In this document: positions 33,859-41,270 of the stretch, in pieces
Layout: each line of letters starts with the position of its first letter
Numbering within the stretch: the stretch's first letter is position 1
Source of the DNA: an uncultured Acidobacteriota bacterium
GTDB taxonomy: Bacteria; Acidobacteriota; UBA6911; RPQK01; JAJDTT01
Assembly: GCA_951812665.1 (NCBI GenBank)
Contig: CATOST010000005.1
Coordinates: 62,001-126,000, forward strand
DNA: 64,000 nt
Reading direction: 5' to 3'
Made by a program: the position numbers and the translations under genes
Notes under the pieces: model-generated
What the model was told of the DNA's origin: nothing
What the model saw: only the letters and a program-made list of their open reading frames with translations
Database searches by the model: none

Positions 33859-34770
33859 CTACGCGTTGGGCCACTGCCTCATGTCCAGAAGCCGTAGCGG
33901 AAGCTCGGGAACCGCCCGGTCGATCCGCTCCATGGTTTCGCGGCTCAACATCCCCCTGCCGATCCATCCCAGGTTGTCCTCCAGCTGTGCCAGGGTCTCC
34001 AGACCGGTCAGCACCCCGAGGACGCCCGGAAGGGACGCGACATAGCGAAGGGCCAGGGAGGCCAAGCCCTGGTTCCCCGCGATTCGGTCCAACTCGCGGC
34101 GGACGGGATGCAGTTCCTGAAGAAAATCGGGCAGGTCGTCGTGGGACAATCCCAGCACACCCTGCAGATAAACGCTACGGACGAACACGGCGATTCCCCG
34201 GCGCTGCGCCCCGGTCGGAATCCCGAATCGAAGGAAGCGCCGGTCCAGGATGTTGGTGGGAAGCTGGATCGCTTCGATTCCCTCCAGGGACAGCGCCTCC
34301 AACGCCTGTTCCGGTTCGTAGACCGAAACTCCCACGTGTTCGACGTAACCCTTCTCCTTGAGGGCCAGTGCGGCGTCCAGGTAGGGCAGGTCGTCGTAGC
34401 GGTGAAACAGGCAGAGGGGCAACCGGTCCAGTCCCAGGTTGCGGAGGGCCCGGACGATGCCCCTTTCCAGAAACCGGTCGGGATGTTCGTCCCCGGATTC
34501 GTGGACCCAGGGGAATTTGGTGATCACGAAGGCCCGGTCCCGCAATCCCAGGTCCATCAGGGCCCGGCCCAGGACCACCTCCGACTCGCCGTACAATGCT
34601 GCCGTATCCAAGGCGTTCACGCCCCCCTCGAAGGCCCGTTCCAGGATCTTCAGGACGGCCTGGTAGGAAGGCTGGCCCACCTGGTTGGCGATGCCGTAGT
34701 CGAAGCCGAACTGAGCGGTTCCCAGGACCAGTTGGGAGAGATCATGCCCGTGAAAATTGACCGTCTTCAT
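33859..34770 (-). CDS. Aldo/keto reductase
   Basis: This 303-aa protein starts at ATG 34770 (MKTVNFHGHDLSQLVLGTAQ); the frame is open much further upstream, but that part is antiparallel coding shadow of the adjoining symporter. The catalytic tetrad is visible: Asp in NALDTAALYGESE, Tyr in the same block, Lys in VITKFPW and His in CLFHRYDD. The substrate barrel continues through GVLTGLETLAQLEDNL. It would reduce aldehydes or ketones using NAD(P)H; the substrate is unknown. The gene begins 14 bp after the symporter's stop and is followed by the Ldh-family gene, so all three probably form one operon. Confidence 0.88.
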   Translation of the reverse strand: MKTVNFHGHDLSQLVLGTAQFGFDYGIANQVGQPSYQAVLKILERAFEGGVNALDTAALYGESEVVLGRALMDLGLRDRAFVITKFPWVHESGDEHPDRFLERGIVRALRNLGLDRLPLCLFHRYDDLPYLDAALALKEKGYVEHVGVSVYEPEQALEALSLEGIEAIQLPTNILDRRFLRFGIPTGAQRRGIAVFVRSVYLQGVLGLSHDDLPDFLQELHPVRRELDRIAGNQGLASLALRYVASLPGVLGVLTGLETLAQLEDNLGWIGRGMLSRETMERIDRAVPELPLRLLDMRQWPNA

Positions 34771-34784
34771 GGCGCCGCGTGCAG

Positions 34785-36272
34785 TCACCCTTCCCTCTGC
34801 TGAGTCTGAATCGTGAGGCCTTCCAGTTGCCGCACGGGAATTCGATTCGTGAAAAGGCTCAGGAGGTATCCCGAGACCAGTGTGACGACGCTGCCCAGCG
34901 GGGCGTACCAGAGGAAGCTCATGGAGGTCCACTGGGCCGCCGAAGTGACTGCGATGAACCCCGCCACGGCTCCGATCAAGGCGCCGGCGGGCGTGGTTCG
35001 GGTCGTGAGCACGCCCAACATGAAGATGCCCAACATGCTTCCGGTGAAGAAACCGGCCAGGGTCTTGGATGCTGAAAGGATGTTCGGGAAATTCTCGATG
35101 TAAAGAGCGAAGAACGTTGCCACGCCGCCCCAGACCACGGTGAAGAGGCGTGACAGGTTCAGGTAGGTCCTCTCTTCGGCCTCCGGCCACACGTATCGCT
35201 GGTAGAGATCCTTCATCGTGGACGTAGACAGGGAGTTGATGGCCGAGTCGATGGTGGACATGGCGGCCGCGAACATGGCCGCGATGAAGATTCCCGAGAT
35301 CCCTGCCGGGAGTTCGTGGATGACGAAATGGGGCAGAACGGCGTCCCCCTTCAGTCCTTCGGCCAAGCGGTCCGGGAACTGTTGGTAGAAGACGTAGAGG
35401 GCGCCCCCCACGAAGAGGAGCAGCGCAGCGGCGGGCACCACCATGACTGCGTTCAGGAGCATGGAGTTCCGGCCCGCTCGTAGGGTCGGCGTGGTCAGGT
35501 ACCGCTGGAGCGTCATCTGGTCCGCGCCGTACATGGAGAGATGGATGAAGAATCCGTTGACGAGAACGGCCCACAGGGTCACCTCAGCCCAGGTCCCCCA
35601 ACCGAGCTCGACCCGGAACGGTCCCCCTTCGGAGGCCACGGCCACGATTTCGCCCACTCCTCCCTCGACCCGCAAGGCCAGGATCACGGTCACCAGGATG
35701 AGTCCCCCGAACAGGACCGTGGCCTGGACCACGTCGGTCCAGATGACCGCCTTCATCCCACCCAGCAAGGTGTAAAGGGTCGCCAATCCGCCGACGATGA
35801 ATATGGTCCATTTCAACTCCAGACCGGTCACGGTGGAGAGGACCAGGGAGGGCGCATAGATGACCACGGCCAGATAGCTTCCCCGCAGCAACAGGAAGAG
35901 CAGGCTGGAAGCCAGGCGGACCGATGAATTGAAGCGCCGTTCCAGGTACTCGTAGGCGGTGAAGACGCGAAGCCGGTGGTAGAAGGGCAGGAACACCCAG
36001 ATGACGATGGGGGTGCAGATGGGAATGGTGACGAAGGTCAGGCCCAGGGTCAGATCGTTCTCGTAGACCCAGCCGGGGCTGCCCAGCAGGCTGATGGCGG
36101 AGAACAGGGTGGCGAAAATCGAGATTCCGACCGCGACCCAGGGCATTCTCCGGCCCGCCAGGAAGTAGTCTTCGGTGTTGTGCTGGCCGCGGAAAAAGAA
36201 GGACCCCATCCCTACGACCAGGGCGATGTAGAAGATGAGGACGGCGTTGTCGAGAGCTGTGAATCCCTGCAA
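34785..36272 (-). CDS. Sodium:solute symporter (SSS family)
   Basis: This is a multi-helix transporter with SSS motifs: FLAGRRMPWVAVGISIFATLFSAIS, split, AYEYLERRFNSSVRL, VIWTDVVQATVLFGG and FAAAMSTIDSAINSLSTSTMKDLY. I chose TTG 36272, preceded by GAGG 5 nt earlier, because it gives the short N-terminus usual for the family and starts at helix 1 (ALDNAVLIFYIALVV). An alternative TTG at 36362 adds 30 non-hydrophobic residues. It lacks the FHA-like insert of the SSS gene at 29373 and has about thirteen helices. The substrate is unknown; neighbouring genes suggest an organic acid or amino-acid-type solute. The 206-bp gap upstream divides it from the divergent BKACE gene. Confidence 0.88.
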   Translation of the reverse strand: MQGFTALDNAVLIFYIALVVGMGSFFFRGQHNTEDYFLAGRRMPWVAVGISIFATLFSAISLLGSPGWVYENDLTLGLTFVTIPICTPIVIWVFLPFYHRLRVFTAYEYLERRFNSSVRLASSLLFLLLRGSYLAVVIYAPSLVLSTVTGLELKWTIFIVGGLATLYTLLGGMKAVIWTDVVQATVLFGGLILVTVILALRVEGGVGEIVAVASEGGPFRVELGWGTWAEVTLWAVLVNGFFIHLSMYGADQMTLQRYLTTPTLRAGRNSMLLNAVMVVPAAALLLFVGGALYVFYQQFPDRLAEGLKGDAVLPHFVIHELPAGISGIFIAAMFAAAMSTIDSAINSLSTSTMKDLYQRYVWPEAEERTYLNLSRLFTVVWGGVATFFALYIENFPNILSASKTLAGFFTGSMLGIFMLGVLTTRTTPAGALIGAVAGFIAVTSAAQWTSMSFLWYAPLGSVVTLVSGYLLSLFTNRIPVRQLEGLTIQTQQREG

Positions 36273-36568
36273 TCGGACCTCGAGGCTGCGGTTCCCGACC
36301 CGGAAAGGCGAGAACGTCTCCAGGTTCCGGATCAGCAGGCAAATCGTCAACCGGCCGGACAACCCGGATCGGCTGAACGAAGCTGAACATAAAGAGCGTC
36401 CCGTAGGCTGTCAAGAATGGCGGAATCAAGCGTCAGCGGGGCCGGACACGGGAATGGGAGTTTTTCAACCCGCGAATCCGGCGGGTGCGGAGGACTCAAG
36501 TGCAGCCCTTCATTCGGGTTCGGACGCTCGAATCGGCACTTCCAGGTTCTTGACCCATTGCCGGGCCT

Positions 36569-37630
36569 GTGATTGACTCGCAAACCGCTTGCCGAGCCTT
36601 GGAAGGAAGGTGCGCATTGATCGGTCCTCTTGATCCGCGACCCGCTCCGGCATCCGAATCCCCTGACCGGCCCGTCGATTCCGAATTGACCTGGGACTAC
36701 CTGAATCTGGGCCAGTACCGGAGGCGGCTGGCCACCGGCATGCCCCCCTTGCTCATCTCCTGCGCCACGACGGGAGGTCATCAGAAGACAGAAAATCCGG
36801 GCGTTCCCGTCACCGCCCGGGAACAGGCCGGGACCGCGCCGCAGGTGGCCGCCGCCGGGGCCCAGATCATTCATATCCACGGCCGCGACCCCGGCGATCC
36901 CACGCGGGAGACCGACCGGGCCGAACGGTATCTGGAGATCAATGCCCGAATCCGGGCCCAGGAGCCGGACATCATCATCGACAACACGCAGGCGGTCGCC
37001 CCTATCGAGTCCACGGACGACGAACTGGGCGGGACGGTTTTCCGTTACGAATCGCTGCCCCTGGAGGCCCGTCCCGAGATCATGGCCCTCAATCCGGGCC
37101 CCATGACCTTTCGGGGGAACGAAAGTTCTCCCAGCGTCATCCTGGCGACCACCTTCGACCATACCGAGCGGGCGGCCCATGCTCTCCGGGAGCGGGGAAT
37201 CAAACCTCAGGTCTTTCTCTACCATCCGGGTCACCTCGATCTGCTGGAGTATCTGATCGTCCGCGACGCACTGGACGAGCCCTACTTCGTCCAACTGGTC
37301 TTCGGCCAACAGAGTGGCATCGGGACGAGTCCCGACAACGTCCTCTCCATGGTCCGAAACCTTCCGCCGGGCTGCATCTTCCAGACCTGCGCCCTGGGAC
37401 TGGAGGCGATCCAGGTCAATACCCTGGCCATCCTCCTGGGAGGCCACGTACGCACCGGCATGGAGGACTGCATCGACTATCAGCGGGATGAACCGGCCCT
37501 CGACAACGCCCAACTGGTCCGGCGGGTGGCGCGTATCGCCCAGGACCTGGGGCGCCGGGTGGCCACGATTCAGGAAGCCCGCCGGATGTTGGGGCTGGGG
37601 GCTCCCAGCCAATACCATTCGTCAACTTGA
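36569..37630 (+). CDS. BKACE-family enzyme (3-keto-5-aminohexanoate cleavage-type)
   Basis: This 353-aa protein has the BKACE/DUF849 signature: PPLLISCATTGG, a zinc-site IIHIHGRDPGDPTRE, NTQAVAPIESTDDE, and FGQQSGIGTSPDN followed by HVRTGMEDCI. Known members condense a beta-keto acid with acetyl-CoA, forming acetoacetate and a new acyl-CoA, for example in lysine fermentation. The annotated start is GTG 36569. The first 45 residues are variable and a later start is possible. An amidohydrolase and a C45-type acyl hydrolase follow almost without gaps (TGA at 37628-37630, next ATG 37645), making a three-gene operon likely devoted to a keto or amino acid derivative. Confidence 0.86.
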   Translation: MIDSQTACRALEGRCALIGPLDPRPAPASESPDRPVDSELTWDYLNLGQYRRRLATGMPPLLISCATTGGHQKTENPGVPVTAREQAGTAPQVAAAGAQIIHIHGRDPGDPTRETDRAERYLEINARIRAQEPDIIIDNTQAVAPIESTDDELGGTVFRYESLPLEARPEIMALNPGPMTFRGNESSPSVILATTFDHTERAAHALRERGIKPQVFLYHPGHLDLLEYLIVRDALDEPYFVQLVFGQQSGIGTSPDNVLSMVRNLPPGCIFQTCALGLEAIQVNTLAILLGGHVRTGMEDCIDYQRDEPALDNAQLVRRVARIAQDLGRRVATIQEARRMLGLGAPSQYHSST

Positions 37631-37644
37631 GGGAGGTGGCTCTC

Positions 37645-38871
37645 ATGTCCGACCCTTTCCTTATCCGCAATGCCCGGATCGTCGACGTCTCCAACGGAGC
37701 GATAGAAGCGGGCCGCTCGGTTCTGGTTCGCCGAGACCGGATCGAGGCGATCGGCCGGTTCCCCGGCTGGAGCGGGGCTTCGCTGGACGCCGCCGGTAGC
37801 TATCTCTGTCCCGGCCTCATCGACTGCCACGTCCACTTCTTTTTGGACGCGGGTCCCGATCCGAGAGGGTCTTATATAAGCAGCGACGACTCGCGCCGGA
37901 TGGCAACGGCGCGGAAGAATGCCCGGCTGGCGATCCAGGCCGGCATCACCACCATGCGCGATTGCGCCGCGCCGGGACACCTCATAGTCCGGTTCCGGCG
38001 CCAAGGGGATGCGGGCGACGTTCCGGGCCCGCACATCATCAGCTGCGGCTACGCCCTCATGCGCCCCCAGGGGCACTGTTATTTCCTGGGCGGCGAGGTG
38101 GCCACGGTCCGGGATTTGCGCAAAAGAATCGAGTGGAATCTGAGCCACGGGGCGGGATTCGTGAAGCTCATGGCCTCGGGAGGCGGCCTCACGCCGGGAA
38201 CCATCCCCCACGAGGCGGACCTGCCGGTGAAGATCATGAAGGCGGCGGTTCGGGAGGCTCACGCCAACGGGGTCCGGATCACGGCGCATTGCCATGCCAC
38301 CGACAGCATCCGCCGGGGCATCGAGGTGGGGCTGGACATGATCGAGCACGCCAGCTTCGTGGAGTCGCCGGGACGATACCGGTATGACGAGGAGCTGACG
38401 CGGCAGATTCGGGACGCGGGAATCATCGTGAGCCCGACCGTCTACTCGGCATTGCAGACCGCGCGGCGCTTCCGGGCAGCGGGGGCAGCCCACAACCCGG
38501 GGGACGTGGCCGCGGTCGAGCGTCTGGAGGGGCGGTTGATCAACACGGGACATTTCCGCCGCCTGGGGATGAAGATCATCGGGGGAACCGATTGCGGCGC
38601 GACCAACACGCCGTTTGACAGCCTCGTGGACGAACTTGACAGCTACACCGAAGCCGGCCTCACCCGGACCGAGGCGCTCCGGTCCGTCACCGACATGGGC
38701 GCGTATTATCTCGGCCTTTCCCAAGTCGGCCAGGTCAGACCCGGACACCGGGCCGACCTGACGTTGCTGGAAGGAAACCCCCTGGAGGATCTGGAAGTGC
38801 TGCGGCAGCCTCTCAAGGTCTACAAGTCGGGGAGACTCGTCCACGAACGGAACGGCGGAGACTCGGCCTGA
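37645..38871 (+). CDS. Amidohydrolase family metal enzyme
   Basis: This 408-aa protein starts at ATG 37645 with GGGAGGTGG 6 nt upstream. It shows the amidohydrolase layout: an N-terminal beta-sandwich strand (IRNARIVDVSNG), the metal motif PGLIDCHVHFF, a lysine candidate in GFVKLMASGGG, later His ligands in ITAHCHATDS and MIEHASF, and Asp in GGTDCGATN. The C-terminal sandwich ends LEDLEVLRQPLKVYKSGRLV. The family hydrolyses amide or ester bonds in ring or linear substrates such as hydantoins, dipeptides or acylated amino acids. The stop overlaps the start of the C45-type gene by one base (TGATG), and the gene is directly downstream of BKACE, so co-translation is likely. Confidence 0.9.
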   Translation: MSDPFLIRNARIVDVSNGAIEAGRSVLVRRDRIEAIGRFPGWSGASLDAAGSYLCPGLIDCHVHFFLDAGPDPRGSYISSDDSRRMATARKNARLAIQAGITTMRDCAAPGHLIVRFRRQGDAGDVPGPHIISCGYALMRPQGHCYFLGGEVATVRDLRKRIEWNLSHGAGFVKLMASGGGLTPGTIPHEADLPVKIMKAAVREAHANGVRITAHCHATDSIRRGIEVGLDMIEHASFVESPGRYRYDEELTRQIRDAGIIVSPTVYSALQTARRFRAAGAAHNPGDVAAVERLEGRLINTGHFRRLGMKIIGGTDCGATNTPFDSLVDELDSYTEAGLTRTEALRSVTDMGAYYLGLSQVGQVRPGHRADLTLLEGNPLEDLEVLRQPLKVYKSGRLVHERNGGDSA

Positions 38872-39941
38872 TGGGCCGGGCAGGGAACTCCACGCTCTAC
38901 GTCGTCGAGCTGAGGGGAAACAGCCGGCACCGAGGGCTCCAGCACGGCCGCCAGTTGAGGGATCCGATCCAGGCGGCAGTGGACTTCTATCGTCACTTCT
39001 TCCGGGAACATCTGGGCATGAGCGCCGAGGGCATGGCCCGCCGCGCCTCGGCCTTCCTGGAACCGACGGCGCAGCTCAATCCGCTCCTGATGGATGAATA
39101 CGAGGGGATCGCCGAAGGGTCCGGCCAGCGGCTGGAGGACATCCTGGCCTTGACGGCGCGCTACGAGATCACCTTCGAGCAGGTCGCCCTGGGGGACTGT
39201 TCCAATCTGTTCGTGGGTCCCGGCCGTTCGCGAAACGGAAACACGCTGCTGGGACAGAGCTGGGACTGGCGGCCCGAGGTGATGGACTTCCGGGCCGTCC
39301 TGATCTCCCGGTGCGACGACCAGCCGGATCACGTCATGGTGACCGAGTGCGGTCAGCCCGGAAAGTACGGCTTCAACCAGGAGGGACTCGGGGTTGTGTC
39401 AGCCGGTCTACGCTGCCGGGAGAAGGCTGCCACGGGCCGGCAACTCTTCACGGTACTGGGAAGAACTATCCTGGCCCAGTCGAGCTTTGACCTGGCCTGC
39501 CGGGTCCTGGCGGAGAATGCGCCGCTCGCGACGGTAACCGTCCTGGTGGCCGACGAGCAGGGCAGGGCGGCGGATTTCGAAGCGACGCCCCAAGGCGTCC
39601 GCCGCCATGATCTGCGGACCGACGAGATCTACTGGCATACGAATCACTGTCGGCACGTCCCGGAGCCCAACCACTTCGAGAACAGCCGCGTTCGTGGTCT
39701 GCGCTGGGAGAGACTGACCGGGACTCAAGACCCCGTGGGATCCGAGACCGTCCAGGGTTGGCTGGCCGATCGAAGCGACGGAGGGAACTCCATCAGCCAG
39801 CACGCCGATCCTGCCCAGGCCCACACCGCCAGTTGGCTCCAGACCCTGTGCTCCATCGCCATGGATCTGAACCAGCGGCAGCTCTGGGTCAGCGATGGAC
39901 CCGCCTCAATGAGTTCTTACCGGAAGATAAGTCTTGATTGA
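38871..39941 (+). CDS. C45 (acyl-CoA:6-APA acyltransferase-like) N-terminal nucleophile hydrolase
   Basis: This 356-aa protein starts at ATG 38871, overlapping the preceding stop. It matches the self-cleaving C45 family: RGLQHGRQLRDPI near the start, YEGIAEGSGQRLEDILALTARYE in parts, and the cleavage/nucleophile position GDCSNL, where Cys110 would become the N-terminal nucleophile after autoprocessing. GQSWDW and EGLGVVSAGLRC follow in the catalytic core. Known members form or cleave side-chain amides (isopenicillin N acyltransferase, peptide and N-acyl hydrolases). Here it ends the BKACE-amidohydrolase operon and probably processes a related amide. The 157-bp gap downstream shows no gene. 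Confidence 0.83.
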   Translation: MGRAGNSTLYVVELRGNSRHRGLQHGRQLRDPIQAAVDFYRHFFREHLGMSAEGMARRASAFLEPTAQLNPLLMDEYEGIAEGSGQRLEDILALTARYEITFEQVALGDCSNLFVGPGRSRNGNTLLGQSWDWRPEVMDFRAVLISRCDDQPDHVMVTECGQPGKYGFNQEGLGVVSAGLRCREKAATGRQLFTVLGRTILAQSSFDLACRVLAENAPLATVTVLVADEQGRAADFEATPQGVRRHDLRTDEIYWHTNHCRHVPEPNHFENSRVRGLRWERLTGTQDPVGSETVQGWLADRSDGGNSISQHADPAQAHTASWLQTLCSIAMDLNQRQLWVSDGPASMSSYRKISLD

Positions 39942-40098
39942 GGCGCCATGGTATCTGGAGTTGTCAGAAATTGAGATCGATATGACCGCAGGAGCCACGA
40001 CCCGTGGGTATTTTCACGAGCTGCATGACAATATTTCAGCAGACGGCAGATCCCAGTTTTAACAGGTCGCCAGACTACCATCTCCGCAAGAGATCTCC

Positions 40099-40485
40099 TC
40101 ACGTTGCAATTCTCAGTTCCGTGTGGCGCGCTAGCACGTCGAAATCGGAATCGTTGTGGAGAACCGGAGCACCGGCCCGAATTGCCACGGCTCCAATCAG
40201 GCAATCAATCAACTTGCGCACCGTCTCGCCTCCTTGGCGACAGATTCTGTATAGCGTGGCCGCGTCGTCGTAGTGTGTGGGATCGGTCGGAAAGACGGTT
40301 GCCCGCGCCAACAGGCGGCGGAGATCATGTAGGTGCTTTTCATTACGTGCACCGGCAAGCACTTCCATTCGAATCGCATCGCAGATGGCGATCTCTTCGC
40401 CGAGTAGGGTATCGACGCGAATGCAGATGGCCGAGCCACTGCCGCGAAGGAATTCGACCCACGCTGAGGTATCGACCAGAATCAT
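40099..40485 (-). CDS. vapC: VapC-type PIN ribonuclease toxin
   Basis: This 128-aa protein, starting at ATG 40485 (MILVDTSAWVEFLRG), has the PIN-domain acidic residues: Asp in ILVDTS, Glu in RMEVLAGA, Asp in LIDCLIGAVAI and Asp in NDSDFDVLA. The ATG overlaps the stop of the VapB gene as ATGA. VapC toxins cut tRNA or rRNA when not bound by VapB. The catalytic residues appear complete, so an active toxin is likely. An in-frame upstream extension has no family similarity. Confidence 0.9.
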   Translation of the reverse strand: MILVDTSAWVEFLRGSGSAICIRVDTLLGEEIAICDAIRMEVLAGARNEKHLHDLRRLLARATVFPTDPTHYDDAATLYRICRQGGETVRKLIDCLIGAVAIRAGAPVLHNDSDFDVLARHTELRIAT

Positions 40486-40685
40486 TTCGCGCGGCCCGTG
40501 CGCATCTCTTCGAGGTCTCCCTCCCAACCCGAACCACGAAGACGTCGGGCCTCATCTACGCTCAGGGGCTCTGCCGCAAGGGACCGGAGTGCGAAATTGA
40601 TTGCCTCGCGCTTTGTTCTCAAATGGTAACGGCGCATCACCTCCGCGCATGCCATGTCGTCAATGTTTACGTTGGTGCGTGACAT
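40482..40685 (-). CDS. vapB: VapB-type antitoxin
   Basis: This 67-aa antitoxin begins at ATG 40685 (MSRTNVNIDDMACAEVMRRY), with the family's N-terminal ribbon-helix-helix-like DNA-binding part (RTKREAINFALRSLA) and an acidic C-terminal toxin-binding tail (SVDEARRLRGSGWEGDLEEMR). It is translationally coupled to VapC. Two direct GTGTATG repeats 11 bp apart at 40683-40700 on the minus strand could be an operator, and a TATGAT sequence (40697-40692) begins only six bases before the ATG, so a leaderless transcript is possible. The protein would bind VapC and repress the operon. Confidence 0.85.
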   Translation of the reverse strand: MSRTNVNIDDMACAEVMRRYHLRTKREAINFALRSLAAEPLSVDEARRLRGSGWEGDLEEMRTGRAK

Positions 40686-40722
40686 ACACCAATCATACAC
40701 AATTTGAGTTTCCTGGCCGGGG

Positions 40723-40813
40723 TCATGTTGCGACGAATTCCCGGGCTTTGTCTGGAAACAGGCGGTCGCCGCCCACAGATTAGATCGAGAACGTTGTCGT
40801 CGACGAACGTCAG
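40723..40813 (-). pseudogene. Remnant of a PIN-type toxin gene
   Basis: Directly after the antitoxin stop, the minus strand reads LTFVDDNVLDLICG, a PIN-like beginning, from a CTG (40813) overlapping the antitoxin TGA as CTGA. A frame shift is then needed to continue GGDRLFPDKAREFVAT, resembling the next part of such toxins, before a stop at 40723. The start codon is altered, there is a frameshift and most of the domain is missing. The match is short, so this is a reasoned but uncertain call. Confidence 0.45.
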
Positions 40814-41082
40814 GCTCGATTGAAACCGTGGACCTTGGATTCCGCGATCGTCCGTTTGTGTTCCAGCCATTCGGCCTCTCGGTTCCCCTCTTCCCGAGCG
40901 TCACACTCGTCGTTGAATCGCCGGAGGTCGTCGAGCGTGAAACATCCCGACCTGGTTGCAGCCGCCAGCTTCTCCTCCGCGGCTTCCCTCAACCAAGCGC
41001 CGAGGGACTTTTTCTCCCGCCGAGCCTGATTCTGGTAGCGAGCCCTATCGGACTCCGTCACAAAAAGATGAATGGGTGTCAT
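40810..41082 (-). CDS. Antitoxin-like protein, 90 aa
   Basis: This small protein starts at ATG 41082 (MTPIHLFVTESDRARYQNQ) and has a helical, basic N-terminal part, REKKSLGAWLREAAEEKLAAA, similar to ribbon-helix-helix antitoxins of PIN toxin pairs, then an acidic tail (DECDAREEGNREAEWLEHKR). It probably was the antitoxin of the pair whose toxin has decayed just downstream (40723-40813). An upstream extension of 14 residues is possible but not family-like. It lies between the intact vapBC genes and the 188-bp gap before the DUF1549/DUF1553 gene. Confidence 0.7.
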   Translation of the reverse strand: MTPIHLFVTESDRARYQNQARREKKSLGAWLREAAEEKLAAATRSGCFTLDDLRRFNDECDAREEGNREAEWLEHKRTIAESKVHGFNRA

Positions 41083-41230
41083 AATTTTCCTGTTTCCAAC
41101 AAATATACGGCAAAAATGCCCCATAGTTGCACCCGCCGATGAGGGCTCCCGAACCTGATAGAAGGACGTCTCCTCTTAATTTGTCAGCCGAACCGGTCTC
41201 CGCGCACAACGTAAAAGGGTGCCGTAAAGC

Positions 41231-41239
41231 TGTTATACT
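41231..41239 (+). promoter_or_regulatory. Candidate extended -10 promoter element
   Basis: TGTTATACT matches an extended -10 sequence (TGnTATAAT with one change) 31 bp upstream of the DUF1549/DUF1553 ATG at 41271. No clear -35 lies at the usual distance, which extended -10 promoters can lack. The remaining 188-bp gap upstream shows nothing else. Confidence 0.35.
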
Positions 41240-41270
41240 TACTCCTTAAGCGGGTCGGATCGTTATCGGA

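Noticed and set aside
34771..35574. Upstream extension of the aldo/keto reductase frame
   Set aside because: The extension lies wholly within the SSS symporter gene in another frame and has no similarity to the reductase family; the reductase begins at ATG 34770.
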